A stretch of DNA of 37,027 nt, from the NCBI GenBank assembly GCA_029264035.1, contig JARICS010000070.1, forward strand, positions 1 through 37,027, in the 5' to 3' direction. The translations under genes were made by a program, and so were the position numbers. Below the pieces are notes generated by a model. It was not told the origin of the DNA, made no database searches, and saw only the letters and a list, made by a program, of their open reading frames with translations. Shown here piece after piece: positions 7,449 through 16,356 of the stretch (positions are counted from its first letter, which is position 1; every line of letters begins with the position of its first letter). This DNA is from Dysgonamonadaceae bacterium (GTDB lineage: Bacteria; Bacteroidota; Bacteroidia; Bacteroidales; Dysgonomonadaceae).

Positions 7449-9671
7449 TTATTCTAAGTCATATTCAATCTTGTCAAGCAGTGCAGGTATAATCTTAAGG
7501 TCTACACCAGCTTGCTGAAGCTCCTTGTAATCTCCTTTTAGAAGAGCCTTGAATGTCTTTATATTTTTGATTTTCCTTATCGATTCAGAATAATAATTCA
7601 TTGCCTCTTTCATATTTCCCAAAGCAAGTTCTACGTGTCCTGCATTTAATAAATCATGTGAGTTGGAGTTAGCTTCATCTTCTATTATCTTTAAATAATA
7701 TCTTTGCGATATATCAAACTTGTGTGATAAGAATGCACACCAGGCTATTGAACGCCATACTCGCTTATTGGTATCATCAATCCACTCAACCTTAAAGTAA
7801 TTCTTCAGTGCCTCTTCATATTCTATCAACTCTAAATAGCAATGTCCAATGTTGAGTTGAACATTTAAATCTTCGGGGTGAAGCTTCTCCAATTTTTTAT
7901 AATACTGTAGTGCCTCTTCAGGTTGTTTCAGTAGTCTATAGCATTGCGCTATGCGTCTCAAAATCCAAGTATTGTTAGACTCTATAAGCTCTGCATGCAA
8001 GTAGGCTTTTAGTGCTTCATCTATATTTGCTAGTTGTTGTTTACAATAGCCAATTTTTTGCCATACTTCAGAGTTGGCTGTATCTAATTCCGAAAGCATT
8101 TCGTAAGCTTTTAATGACTCTGGAAGATGATTCTTTTCGAAATAATAAAGCGCTATTTTCTCCAGATTCTTTGGAAGAGTAATAATGGAAGAGATAGCCT
8201 CAATTTCATGGAAGTTGAGTGGGAATGCAAATATGTCTGTAAAATCATTTTTGCGAGGGTGTATTTTATAGAATCTATATAAATCTTGAACATATTGTTT
8301 ACAAACAGCCTCTTCTTCTTGGTAGGGATTGATGGCAAACTCTTCATTGCGCATGTTTTTCAACTCTTCGCTCTCAGCTCCAAGTTGAGAACTCATCATC
8401 TTGCGATACTCTTCAGGCATCATCATTATGCTGAAGCAAAATGAATATTTATCCGAGTTGCAGATGAATGTTGCATTCGTAATTGAGTTTATAACACCTA
8501 TGTTCTCAACGTTTTCAGAGATGAAGTTTTGCAGCTCGGATTGCTGCAAACTAAAAGGAAGAAACCAATTGCTCATTTCATTGAAAAATGGGTAAGACTT
8601 TAAATTTGAAAAAGTTGAGTGAAACACATCTGCTCCTTGAAGTTGCAAATTTGAAAACTCCTCTAGTTTATCAGTAATACCAGCATCGTCAAGAATCTTT
8701 TGCCATTCAGGGTTTTTATCGTCCATACCTGTTTCGCCCATCCACTCGTCCATCTTTATTTTCTTTCCAATAATAGGACTCAGCTTCATCATCTCGGGTA
8801 GAATCTCTTCTGTTAGCTTCTTAGTAATTTTCTCTGTTTCGCGCGATTGAATGAATTCGATAATGGCTATCAAAAGTCTTCTTCTAAAATAACTCTCATC
8901 TGACAAAAGAGATAGTCTACTATTGAGCTCTGGATATAGATGCCATCTGCTATGGTATTGTTGAAGAATGGGTGTGAGCGAAATAATGGCACGCATAGAA
9001 ACATGCATATTTTCGTGCGAGCAGCATTCTAATAGAAATAATATCTTTTTTACATCAAAACGCTGCATTATATTCAACATTAGGGCAGAGATAAACATGC
9101 TCTTATCGTCAACATGAATATTCTCGTCAAATAGAAAATTGCTGTAAGCTTTTATATCATCAATATTTGCACGAGGTGCAGAGAATATGGAGTAAAACAT
9201 TTCGCTAACAATGCGTTCATGTTCTTGCTCATTGCTTTTTGTTCTATTTTTTTTCTCTTCTCCTTCTTCAAAGAGTGAAAGGAGCGAACGAGTGTCTTCT
9301 TTTTTCTTAATCTCTTCGCTGAATTCATCTAACGATAGGGGAGAGCGAACTGAAGAAACTCTTATTTTCTCAAAAAACAGTTCAGAACTTTCGCTTATCA
9401 TTGCTGTTTCGGCAGCATCAATAGTCAACTTAAAGGTGTCGCGAATTAGTTTATTATATATTTTTTCTTGTTCGGGGTCATTACTACCTTCTATTAGGTA
9501 GTGCAACATATATTTATAGTTGTTCTTAAGCTCGTTTAGTTTATCAGTAATTTTCCAATTATGCAGTTCTTCAGCAATGCTTCCAATAGAATCGAAAGCA
9601 CTTTTAAGCTCTTTTTTCTCGATTAGCTGATTGGTCCTTTGTATGAAGTCTTTTATTTGGGTACTATTCAT
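7449..9671 (-). CDS. Large tetratricopeptide-repeat protein of unknown function
   Basis: Several TPRs in the C-terminal third (e.g. AEALKAYLHAELIESNNTWILRRIAQCYRLLKQPEEALQYYKKLEKLHPED). Start 9671 (MNSTQIKDF) avoids overlap with the upstream gene. Confidence 0.85.
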   Translation of the reverse strand: MNSTQIKDFIQRTNQLIEKKELKSAFDSIGSIAEELHNWKITDKLNELKNNYKYMLHYLIEGSNDPEQEKIYNKLIRDTFKLTIDAAETAMISESSELFFEKIRVSSVRSPLSLDEFSEEIKKKEDTRSLLSLFEEGEEKKNRTKSNEQEHERIVSEMFYSIFSAPRANIDDIKAYSNFLFDENIHVDDKSMFISALMLNIMQRFDVKKILFLLECCSHENMHVSMRAIISLTPILQQYHSRWHLYPELNSRLSLLSDESYFRRRLLIAIIEFIQSRETEKITKKLTEEILPEMMKLSPIIGKKIKMDEWMGETGMDDKNPEWQKILDDAGITDKLEEFSNLQLQGADVFHSTFSNLKSYPFFNEMSNWFLPFSLQQSELQNFISENVENIGVINSITNATFICNSDKYSFCFSIMMMPEEYRKMMSSQLGAESEELKNMRNEEFAINPYQEEEAVCKQYVQDLYRFYKIHPRKNDFTDIFAFPLNFHEIEAISSIITLPKNLEKIALYYFEKNHLPESLKAYEMLSELDTANSEVWQKIGYCKQQLANIDEALKAYLHAELIESNNTWILRRIAQCYRLLKQPEEALQYYKKLEKLHPEDLNVQLNIGHCYLELIEYEEALKNYFKVEWIDDTNKRVWRSIAWCAFLSHKFDISQRYYLKIIEDEANSNSHDLLNAGHVELALGNMKEAMNYYSESIRKIKNIKTFKALLKGDYKELQQAGVDLKIIPALLDKIEYDLE

Positions 9672-9676
9672 TTTGA

Positions 9677-10561
9677 TTAAAAGATTTTTTTGCGAATTAT
9701 AAGTGTTGATGGTAGGGAATGGCTCCATGTAATAGCCGAGCTTATTAATTTAGACCATCCTTCAAAACCAATGACAACAAGATCGAGTCCTTTTATGAAA
9801 TCATATTCAATTTTCTTACAGTTATCCCACATTACCACTCGCTCATCATTGTTTTTTTGCATTATTTGGAATGCTTTTTTTAGTTCCGGAACAGATTCAA
9901 CTACTCCTATTGCATCCCACAAAGTAATTTTGGCTATTGTTTTGTCAGCTAAACGTTTTATATAATCAAATATATGGATATCATTTTTATCTAGAATAGG
10001 TATAAATATCTGGTCTATTGTTTCAAGATTGTTATCTATAAAAATGCCTGTCGTTTTATCGTTGCGTTCTAGTAAAGATGAAACTCCTTTGTAAGATAAT
10101 GTGTCAAGTGTCGAATCCGTTTTTTCAGGTGTCCCTTGATAGGATTTAAATTTTTGATAAGAGCCCCACAGTTGTGGTGTGAAAACCGTTTTTCCTATTC
10201 CAATTAAAACTAAGTTGCAGTTTAAATCTTCTGATGTTTTTAAGATTTCACTAACAAAATCTTCTGATGGTTTTACGAATGTTCGCACCATAGCAGTACT
10301 TTTCTTGCATTCATTTATTATACCATCGAAGAGAGAAGTCTTGTATTCTTCAATATTCTCTATTTTATTGTATTCTTCTTTCTCAATTAAATGCAATGAT
10401 GCTATTTGCTCATTTTTTATTTTTGAATTCATAAAATGGCTTGCAATTTTACAAAGTGCAGTCCCTGTTTCTTGTTTTGAGAAACAAATGAGAATATTTA
10501 GAGGAATATCAGATTCCTCTTCTATGATTGTCTTTTTAAGAAACTTATCTATTAATGCCAT
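9677..10561 (-). CDS. Standalone USP-like protein resembling the cytoplasmic C-terminal region of Bacteroidetes CPA2-type Na+/H+ antiporters
   Basis: 294 aa, no obvious TM segments; LNILICFSKQETGTALCKIASHFM, NCNLVLIGIGKTVF, LVVIGFEGWSKLI, PSTLIIRKK; family link from memory. Confidence 0.6.
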   Translation of the reverse strand: MALIDKFLKKTIIEEESDIPLNILICFSKQETGTALCKIASHFMNSKIKNEQIASLHLIEKEEYNKIENIEEYKTSLFDGIINECKKSTAMVRTFVKPSEDFVSEILKTSEDLNCNLVLIGIGKTVFTPQLWGSYQKFKSYQGTPEKTDSTLDTLSYKGVSSLLERNDKTTGIFIDNNLETIDQIFIPILDKNDIHIFDYIKRLADKTIAKITLWDAIGVVESVPELKKAFQIMQKNNDERVVMWDNCKKIEYDFIKGLDLVVIGFEGWSKLISSAITWSHSLPSTLIIRKKIF

Positions 10562-10580
10562 AAGAAATTATGATTAATAA

Positions 10581-11810
10581 TTATTGTAGTAACTCTCCAT
10601 CCAACATGGAATCTTTGTATCCTAAGAAATAAAGAATACCATCAATGCCTACACTTGAAAGTGATTGTTTTGCATTTTCAATAACTTTTGGTTTTGCGTG
10701 AAATGCTATTCCCAATCCAGCTGTTTCCAACATTAATAGATCATTGGCTCCGTCTCCCACAGCAACTGTTTGTCTTATATCTACTTTTTCTACTTGTGCT
10801 ATCAGTTTTAAAAGTTCAGCTTTTCTTTTTGCATCTACAATATCGCCAATGTAGTTTCCTGTAAGCTTTCCATCTTTCACTTCTAGCTCATTGGCATACA
10901 TATAATCTAGTTGGTATCTCTCTTTTAGATAATTACCAAAATAAGTAAACCCTCCAGATAAAATTGCAATTTTGAAACCAACTTTCTTCAACACAGCTAT
11001 CAATCTGTCTAAACCTTCAGTTATAGGTAGGTTTTCTACAATCTCCTGCATTACTGAAACGTCAAGCCCTTTTAAAAGTTTAACGCGTTGAATGAAACTT
11101 TCCGAAAAGTCTATTTTGCCTTGCATTGCCAACTCTGTAATTTCTTTTACTTGTTCGCCAACGCCAGCTTTCATAGCCAGTTCATCTATCACTTCTGTTT
11201 GGATGAGTGTAGAATCCATGTCAAAACATATAACTCTTCGCATTCTGCGATACATGCTCTCTTCTTGAAACGAAATATCAAAATTGAGCTCAGATGATAA
11301 TTGAAGGAATGCCTTTTGCATTCCACTTTTATCCACAGGAGTGCCTCTAACAGACAATTCTACACAAGCTTTTCTAGAACGTTGCGACTCATCAAGAGGA
11401 ATGCGCCCCGTGAGGCGATTAATATTATCGATATTCAATCCTTGGTCGGTTATAATTTGTGATACTGCTGCAATTTGCTTTGCAGTTAAAACACGTCCAA
11501 GCAGGGTGATGATAAATCTATTCTTTCCCTGCATTTTCACCCAATTGCTATACCGTTCATTGCTTATTGGAGTGAATCGTATTGTTGTATCTAGCTCATA
11601 CGCTTTAAATAACAGGTCTTTCAGAATATCGCCTCCTACATTTTGTTTTGTTTTAAACAAAATACCCAAAGATAAGTTGCGGTGTATGTCTGCCTGACCA
11701 ATATCAAGTATATCGGCATCGTGTTTGGCAAGAACTTGTGTAAGTGCAGCAGTTACGCCAGGTTTGTCTTCACCATTTATAGTTACGAGAATTATTTCTG
11801 AGTTTGTCAT
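10581..11810 (-). CDS. serB: Phosphoserine phosphatase with N-terminal ACT-like domain
   Basis: VICFDMDSTLIQTEVIDELA (HAD motif I), AILSGGFTYFG, AVGDGANDLLML. Confidence 0.95.
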   Translation of the reverse strand: MTNSEIILVTINGEDKPGVTAALTQVLAKHDADILDIGQADIHRNLSLGILFKTKQNVGGDILKDLLFKAYELDTTIRFTPISNERYSNWVKMQGKNRFIITLLGRVLTAKQIAAVSQIITDQGLNIDNINRLTGRIPLDESQRSRKACVELSVRGTPVDKSGMQKAFLQLSSELNFDISFQEESMYRRMRRVICFDMDSTLIQTEVIDELAMKAGVGEQVKEITELAMQGKIDFSESFIQRVKLLKGLDVSVMQEIVENLPITEGLDRLIAVLKKVGFKIAILSGGFTYFGNYLKERYQLDYMYANELEVKDGKLTGNYIGDIVDAKRKAELLKLIAQVEKVDIRQTVAVGDGANDLLMLETAGLGIAFHAKPKVIENAKQSLSSVGIDGILYFLGYKDSMLDGELLQ

Positions 11811-11819
11811 TTTTCTTTG

Positions 11820-12662
11820 TTATATGATAGCCATTGAAACCTGTGTGTATATGTCTTCAATGTCTTCTCGCTCTATTCTATCAAAGTCTTCTTTGCGTGG
11901 AGTTATAAACATTCCGGCCATATCTAATGCACCTGGACTCACAAGCAGTTGATCTTTGCCTTGTGCTGAATATTGCCATGGGCGATGCAGTTTTCTAGGG
12001 AATACATGAATTACATACATTCCGTTTTCCATAAACGAAATAATATTCATCATGGGTTCATCTTCTTCAGGTTGATGCGTCTTCAAGTAGTTGAAAACAT
12101 CGTAAAATTGCTCTTCGGCTTCTACTTTTGTTTCGCATTCAATTCTAAGACAAGATCGAAGAGAGTTTTCGTTACTCAAAAGAACTTTGCTCTTCAGTCC
12201 AGCTTGAAAATGAAAATGATCGGGGGCTGAGGCTCCACACTTTGGGCCATTGTAAAACACAATGTAATCTGGCAACAGTTCGGTTAGTGATAGCATATCA
12301 ACTATTTTTTTGCCTATCAACTGAGGCACATGAGTGTGCAAAGGTATGGTCAAATGATTTTGCAAGATGGGAAAAGGGTTACACAAAATCATGTATTTAT
12401 CTAAGAACGATATCCCTTTCTGTACATCAGGTCTGTTTTCGGCACATAAAAAGCATTTACGCTCTTCAATGCTTTTTTTATCTATCTTGGCCGATGCTGA
12501 AATGAGACGAGATGGATTGTATTGCAAAATCACCTCTACATCACTTCCCCAATTGATTGACCTTTCTACGATATTACTCATTTGCTTGCAATTGTCGTCA
12601 AGCAATTTCCACTCTTCTCGTTGTGTTGAAAAGAGTTCTTTTATTTCTTTCTGAAGATTCAT
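11820..12662 (-). CDS. DUF4922-type protein (GalT/HIT-like fold)
   Basis: ERKCFLCAENRP CxxC motif and CGASAPDHFHFQAG HIT-like HxHxQ motif; start 12662 (MNLQKEIKELF) fits the TACCTTTG element at 12684-12691. Confidence 0.75.
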   Translation of the reverse strand: MNLQKEIKELFSTQREEWKLLDDNCKQMSNIVERSINWGSDVEVILQYNPSRLISASAKIDKKSIEERKCFLCAENRPDVQKGISFLDKYMILCNPFPILQNHLTIPLHTHVPQLIGKKIVDMLSLTELLPDYIVFYNGPKCGASAPDHFHFQAGLKSKVLLSNENSLRSCLRIECETKVEAEEQFYDVFNYLKTHQPEEDEPMMNIISFMENGMYVIHVFPRKLHRPWQYSAQGKDQLLVSPGALDMAGMFITPRKEDFDRIEREDIEDIYTQVSMAII

Positions 12663-12683
12663 TTTTTGCATTTTTCTTATTAA

Positions 12684-12691
12684 CAAAGGTA
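12684..12691 (-). promoter_or_regulatory. Minus-strand -7 element TACCTTTG for the DUF4922-serB-USP-TPR operon
   Basis: Reverse complement of CAAAGGTA, ~22 bp upstream of start 12662. Confidence 0.5.
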
Positions 12692-12866
12692 TGAATAATT
12701 TCTTTTATTGCACCGAAATCGAGTAAAAAAGACAGTTTATGTAACATTTAGCTGAATTTCAGATGCTTTTGTCTGTTTTATGCTATTATTTTCATATTTT
12801 TGTACCCGGTAACTCAAAGTTAACTAAGGCAGTTAGGCAAAAGAGATATCGATTAAAACATAAAAG

Positions 12867-13328
12867 ATGAAAATCAAACTTTTGTTATTACTTATATTTG
12901 TTTTTTCTATCACTATTTCTTGTAATCAATTTGAAAAGAAAAAAGATAAGCAAACTGAGACTGTTAATAGCAATTTTACAGATGAGGAAGACTTTAATAC
13001 TTTCTTGCAAAACTTCAGCAAAAAACCAACATTTCAACGCCAACGTGTTTTGTTTCCATTGGATGCGACTCTACTAGACCCGTCTGAATATAGTATGCAA
13101 ACAGTGAGTGAGGAGATAAAATATAATGAGTGGCTATTACTCGACTTTTCGTATGATAGTACTTATGCTATCCGACAGATGGATAGGTATGAACAACTCA
13201 TACGTGTGTATGAAGACTCTACAATAATAGAGCACAGAGGTATTGATAATGGCATATATGCCAATTATTATTTTTTGAAGATAGATGGCAAGTGGTACCT
13301 GAAGTCTTTTACAGATACCTCATATTAG
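12867..13328 (+). CDS. Lipoprotein, DUF4348-like
   Basis: Lipobox signal peptide FSITISC; FLQNFSKKPTFQRQRVLFPL…KIDGKWYLKSFTD. Confidence 0.7.
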   Translation: MKIKLLLLLIFVFSITISCNQFEKKKDKQTETVNSNFTDEEDFNTFLQNFSKKPTFQRQRVLFPLDATLLDPSEYSMQTVSEEIKYNEWLLLDFSYDSTYAIRQMDRYEQLIRVYEDSTIIEHRGIDNGIYANYYFLKIDGKWYLKSFTDTSY

Positions 13329-13338
13329 AGTTTAGCTT

Positions 13339-13821
13339 TTAAACTAAAGCTGTTTTAGTAAAGCTCAAAGGCATTAGGCTACTCATGCTTTCTGCAACGT
13401 ATACTTCATCTTTTTTGTTGTATAACAATATCTTCACTGACGAATTGTAACGACTCTCTACCTCAAGAAGTACTTGGCGGCAGCTGCCACAAGGTGAAAT
13501 GAGATCATTTGTAAACTCTCCATTATAAAAAGCAGCTACAGCCAGAGCTTCAATTTTTTGATCGGGATATTGAGCATTGGCATAAAAAACAGCTGTACGT
13601 TCAGCACACAATCCTGAGGGGTATGCAGCATTCTCTTGATTGTTGCCAGTTATTATTTTCCCATTTTCTAAAAGGAGTGCTGCACCAACATGAAAATGAG
13701 AATAAGGGGCATATGCATTGGAAGTAGCAAGTTTTGCAGCATCAATTAGCTTTTTTTCTATCTCTGTGCATTCTTCGTAACTATAAACGGTTATCTTTGT
13801 AGTTAAATTAATTTCTTTCAT
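13339..13821 (-). CDS. cdd: Cytidine deaminase
   Basis: NAYAPYSHFHVGAALL…NAAYPSGLCAERTA…SPCGSCRQVL zinc motifs. Confidence 0.95.
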   Translation of the reverse strand: MKEINLTTKITVYSYEECTEIEKKLIDAAKLATSNAYAPYSHFHVGAALLLENGKIITGNNQENAAYPSGLCAERTAVFYANAQYPDQKIEALAVAAFYNGEFTNDLISPCGSCRQVLLEVESRYNSSVKILLYNKKDEVYVAESMSSLMPLSFTKTALV

Positions 13822-13869
13822 AAAGACTATTTTATTATTTTAGATAGTTCAAAAATACACATTTTTAGA

Positions 13870-14796
13870 ATGGCTTTCACACTAAATAGATATAAATCAC
13901 TTTTAAAGCTGCTGTTTGTACTATTATTTGCGTTTACATGCACTTTTCAGGCAGTTTCTCAAAAAAGATATAAGCTATACGAAGACTATATAGATAAATA
14001 TAGCCCCATAGCAGTTAGTCATATGCAGAAACATAAAATACCAGCATCCATAACATTGGCTCAAGGCTTATTGGAATCGGGTGCGGGGCAGAGTCAACTT
14101 ACAAAAAAGTCAAATAATCATTTTGGTATTAAGTGTCATCGCGACTGGAAGGGTGGACGAGTATTTGCTAAAGATGATACTCCAAATGATTGTTTTAGAC
14201 AATACCGTAGAGCTGAGGAATCTTTTGAAGATCACTCTCAGTTTTTGGTGCAAGGTGCAAGGTATCGACCTCTATTTACACTCTCTCCAACCGATTATAA
14301 AGGATGGGCTCGAGGATTGCAAAAATCGGGATATGCTACTGATAAAGCTTATGCAAACAAACTAATAAAACTGATTGAAGACTATGAACTTTATCGATTT
14401 GATAAAAAAAATTATAGAGGGTCAAGTATTCAAGAAGCTTCAGCTCCTCAAAATTGGTCGCATCAGCCTTTCAAAACACATGGGCTAGTCTATGTGTTGG
14501 CAATACAAGGAGATACATACGAAAGTATAGCGGCCGAATTTAACTTCAAAACCGAAGACTTGTTGAAATACAACGAAGTACCAAAAGGTTTTCCTTTGAA
14601 TGCCAAAGATATTGTCTATTTTCAAAAAAAGAAATCGCGAGCCGACAAACCTTACTTTGAACATATTGTTCAAATAGGTGAGTCAATGCACGGTATCTCT
14701 CAGAAATATGGCATGAAGGTGAAGAACCTATATAAAATGAATAAAAAAGATTACGAATACGTGCCCGAAGAAGGCGACGTGTTAAAACTAAGATAA
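13870..14796 (+). CDS. Glucosaminidase-domain peptidoglycan hydrolase with C-terminal LysM repeats
   Basis: SITLAQGLLESGAGQSQL…NNHFGIKCH; two LysM-like segments (VLAIQGDTYESIAAEFNFKTEDLLKYN; HIVQIGESMHGISQKYGMKVKNLYKMN). Confidence 0.92.
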   Translation: MAFTLNRYKSLLKLLFVLLFAFTCTFQAVSQKRYKLYEDYIDKYSPIAVSHMQKHKIPASITLAQGLLESGAGQSQLTKKSNNHFGIKCHRDWKGGRVFAKDDTPNDCFRQYRRAEESFEDHSQFLVQGARYRPLFTLSPTDYKGWARGLQKSGYATDKAYANKLIKLIEDYELYRFDKKNYRGSSIQEASAPQNWSHQPFKTHGLVYVLAIQGDTYESIAAEFNFKTEDLLKYNEVPKGFPLNAKDIVYFQKKKSRADKPYFEHIVQIGESMHGISQKYGMKVKNLYKMNKKDYEYVPEEGDVLKLR

Positions 14797-14799
14797 ACA

Positions 14800-15399
14800 A
14801 TGGAATATAACACACAACTAACAAAACTTATTTTGCCAGAATATGGCCGGAATGTTCACAACATGGTAAACTATTGTCTTGAAATTGAAGACAAAGAGGA
14901 TCGCACAAGATGTGCTTATTCACTCATAGATATAATGGGAAATATGTTCCCTCATTTGCGCAATGTAAATGATTTTAAACATATTCTATGGGATCATCTG
15001 GCCATAATGGCTGATTTTAAATTGGATATTGATTATCCATACGAGATAATCAAAAAAGAAGAGCTTATAGCTCATCCACAAAAAATTGAATATAGCAGAC
15101 CAACCATGAAATACAGACACTATGGGAAAACCCTTGAGCGAATGATTGCTTGTGCTGTAGAAATGCCTGAAGGCGAAGAGAAAGATCAGCTGATAAGCTT
15201 GCTTATAAGCCAAATGAAAAAATCGTATACACAATGGAATAGAGAAATAGATGATGCAGCTATCTTGGAAGACTTATATGAGCTTTCTGATGGGAAAATT
15301 AAACTAAATCCTGAAACATACGTGATACCTGCTTTTAAGTCGCAACCCAACATTTCAAGACATCGCACAAAATCTATAAAAAACCAAAGAAGAAGATAA
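14800..15399 (+). CDS. DUF4290 domain-containing protein
   Basis: MEYNTQLTKLILPEYGRNVHNMVNYCLEIEDKEDRTRCA…NDFKHILWDHLAIM. Confidence 0.85.
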   Translation: MEYNTQLTKLILPEYGRNVHNMVNYCLEIEDKEDRTRCAYSLIDIMGNMFPHLRNVNDFKHILWDHLAIMADFKLDIDYPYEIIKKEELIAHPQKIEYSRPTMKYRHYGKTLERMIACAVEMPEGEEKDQLISLLISQMKKSYTQWNREIDDAAILEDLYELSDGKIKLNPETYVIPAFKSQPNISRHRTKSIKNQRRR

Positions 15400-15400
15400 G

Positions 15401-15943
15401 ATGATAGAGGAAAAGAACCTTATTGAAATAGGAAAATTATTGAAGCCTCATGGTGTGAAAGGCGAGGTTACTGTTCTTTTCAATAAACCTGAGTTTGCAG
15501 ATATTGACACCAAGTTTTATTTTCTTTTTCTGGATGGCATGTATGTTCCTTTCTTTATAGAGGAGTTTATGTTTAACTCTGATGTCACTGCACGCATCAA
15601 GTTTCAGAACTTCAATTCAATAGAGCAAGCTTCTACTTTTGCAAACACTGCCATCTTTGTTCCAAGCGAATTTGTTGAAGCCTTGGAGCCAGCAGAAAAA
15701 GTATTTGATTCTGAGTGGGATCAATTCATTGGTTTCACAATAATAGATGAGTCTTCATCTACTATTGGAGTGATAAGTGGAGTGGACAGTGCTACAATGA
15801 ATGTTCTTTTTATTGTGGTGAAAGATGACGAAGAGATATTGATTCCTGCTACGGAAGACTTTATTGTGAAGATAGATAGTAATGAAAAGTGTCTTTATAT
15901 GAAACTACCCGAAGGCTTGTTGGACACTTCTTTTGAAGAGTAA
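15401..15943 (+). CDS. rimM: 16S rRNA processing protein RimM
   Basis: IEIGKLLKPHGVKGEVTVLF…WDQFIGFTIID…EEILIPATEDFIVKID. Confidence 0.93.
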   Translation: MIEEKNLIEIGKLLKPHGVKGEVTVLFNKPEFADIDTKFYFLFLDGMYVPFFIEEFMFNSDVTARIKFQNFNSIEQASTFANTAIFVPSEFVEALEPAEKVFDSEWDQFIGFTIIDESSSTIGVISGVDSATMNVLFIVVKDDEEILIPATEDFIVKIDSNEKCLYMKLPEGLLDTSFEE

Positions 15944-16011
15944 ATCAAAAATTTTTCGAATGAAGCTTTCTCTCTTTAGGTAAGAAGCCTCTTATAAATC
16001 TCCTTTCGGCT

Positions 16012-16196
16012 ACCTCCGGAACCTACTTTGCAAAAGTAAAGCTGCTTTCGTACACCTCCGGAACCTACTTTTCAAAAGTAAAGTCGCTTTCGTACACCTC
16101 CGATACCTACTTTTCAAAAGTAAAGTCGCTTTCGTACATCTCTGAAATCTACTTTGCAAAAGTAAAGTTACTTTCGTACACCTCCGGAACCCACCC
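16012..16196. repeat. 42-bp tandem repeat: four full copies (16012, 16054, 16096, 16138) plus a 17-bp partial
   Basis: Unit ACCTCCGGAACCTACTTTTCAAAAGTAAAGTCGCTTTCGTAC; all four full copies are exactly 42 bp. Confidence 0.95.
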
Positions 16197-16326
16197 AACA
16201 CATAGTAAGTTCAGTCCATAAATCTTATTGTTGTATTAACTTCGACAGTGGCATATAAATTATTGCATTAACTTGTAGCTTTCTGTCTAGCCTTGATGTA
16301 ATCACAAAAGTCATTGTTTTTTTTAT

Positions 16327-16334
16327 TATCTTTG
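16327..16334 (+). promoter_or_regulatory. Bacteroidetes -7 element TATCTTTG for dxr
   Basis: TAnnTTTG match 23 bp before ATG 16357. Confidence 0.5.
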
Positions 16335-16356
16335 CATGATTAATGCAGTTAAATAT

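Noticed and set aside
16012-16196. Possible CRISPR array
   Set aside because: Repeats are contiguous with no unique spacers and there are no cas genes in the window.
16010-16201. 63-aa minus ORF with 14-aa repeats as a real repeat protein
   Set aside because: Openness follows from the 42-bp (multiple of 3) repeat lacking stops; no recognised domain and no promoter identified. Kept only as a repeat finding.
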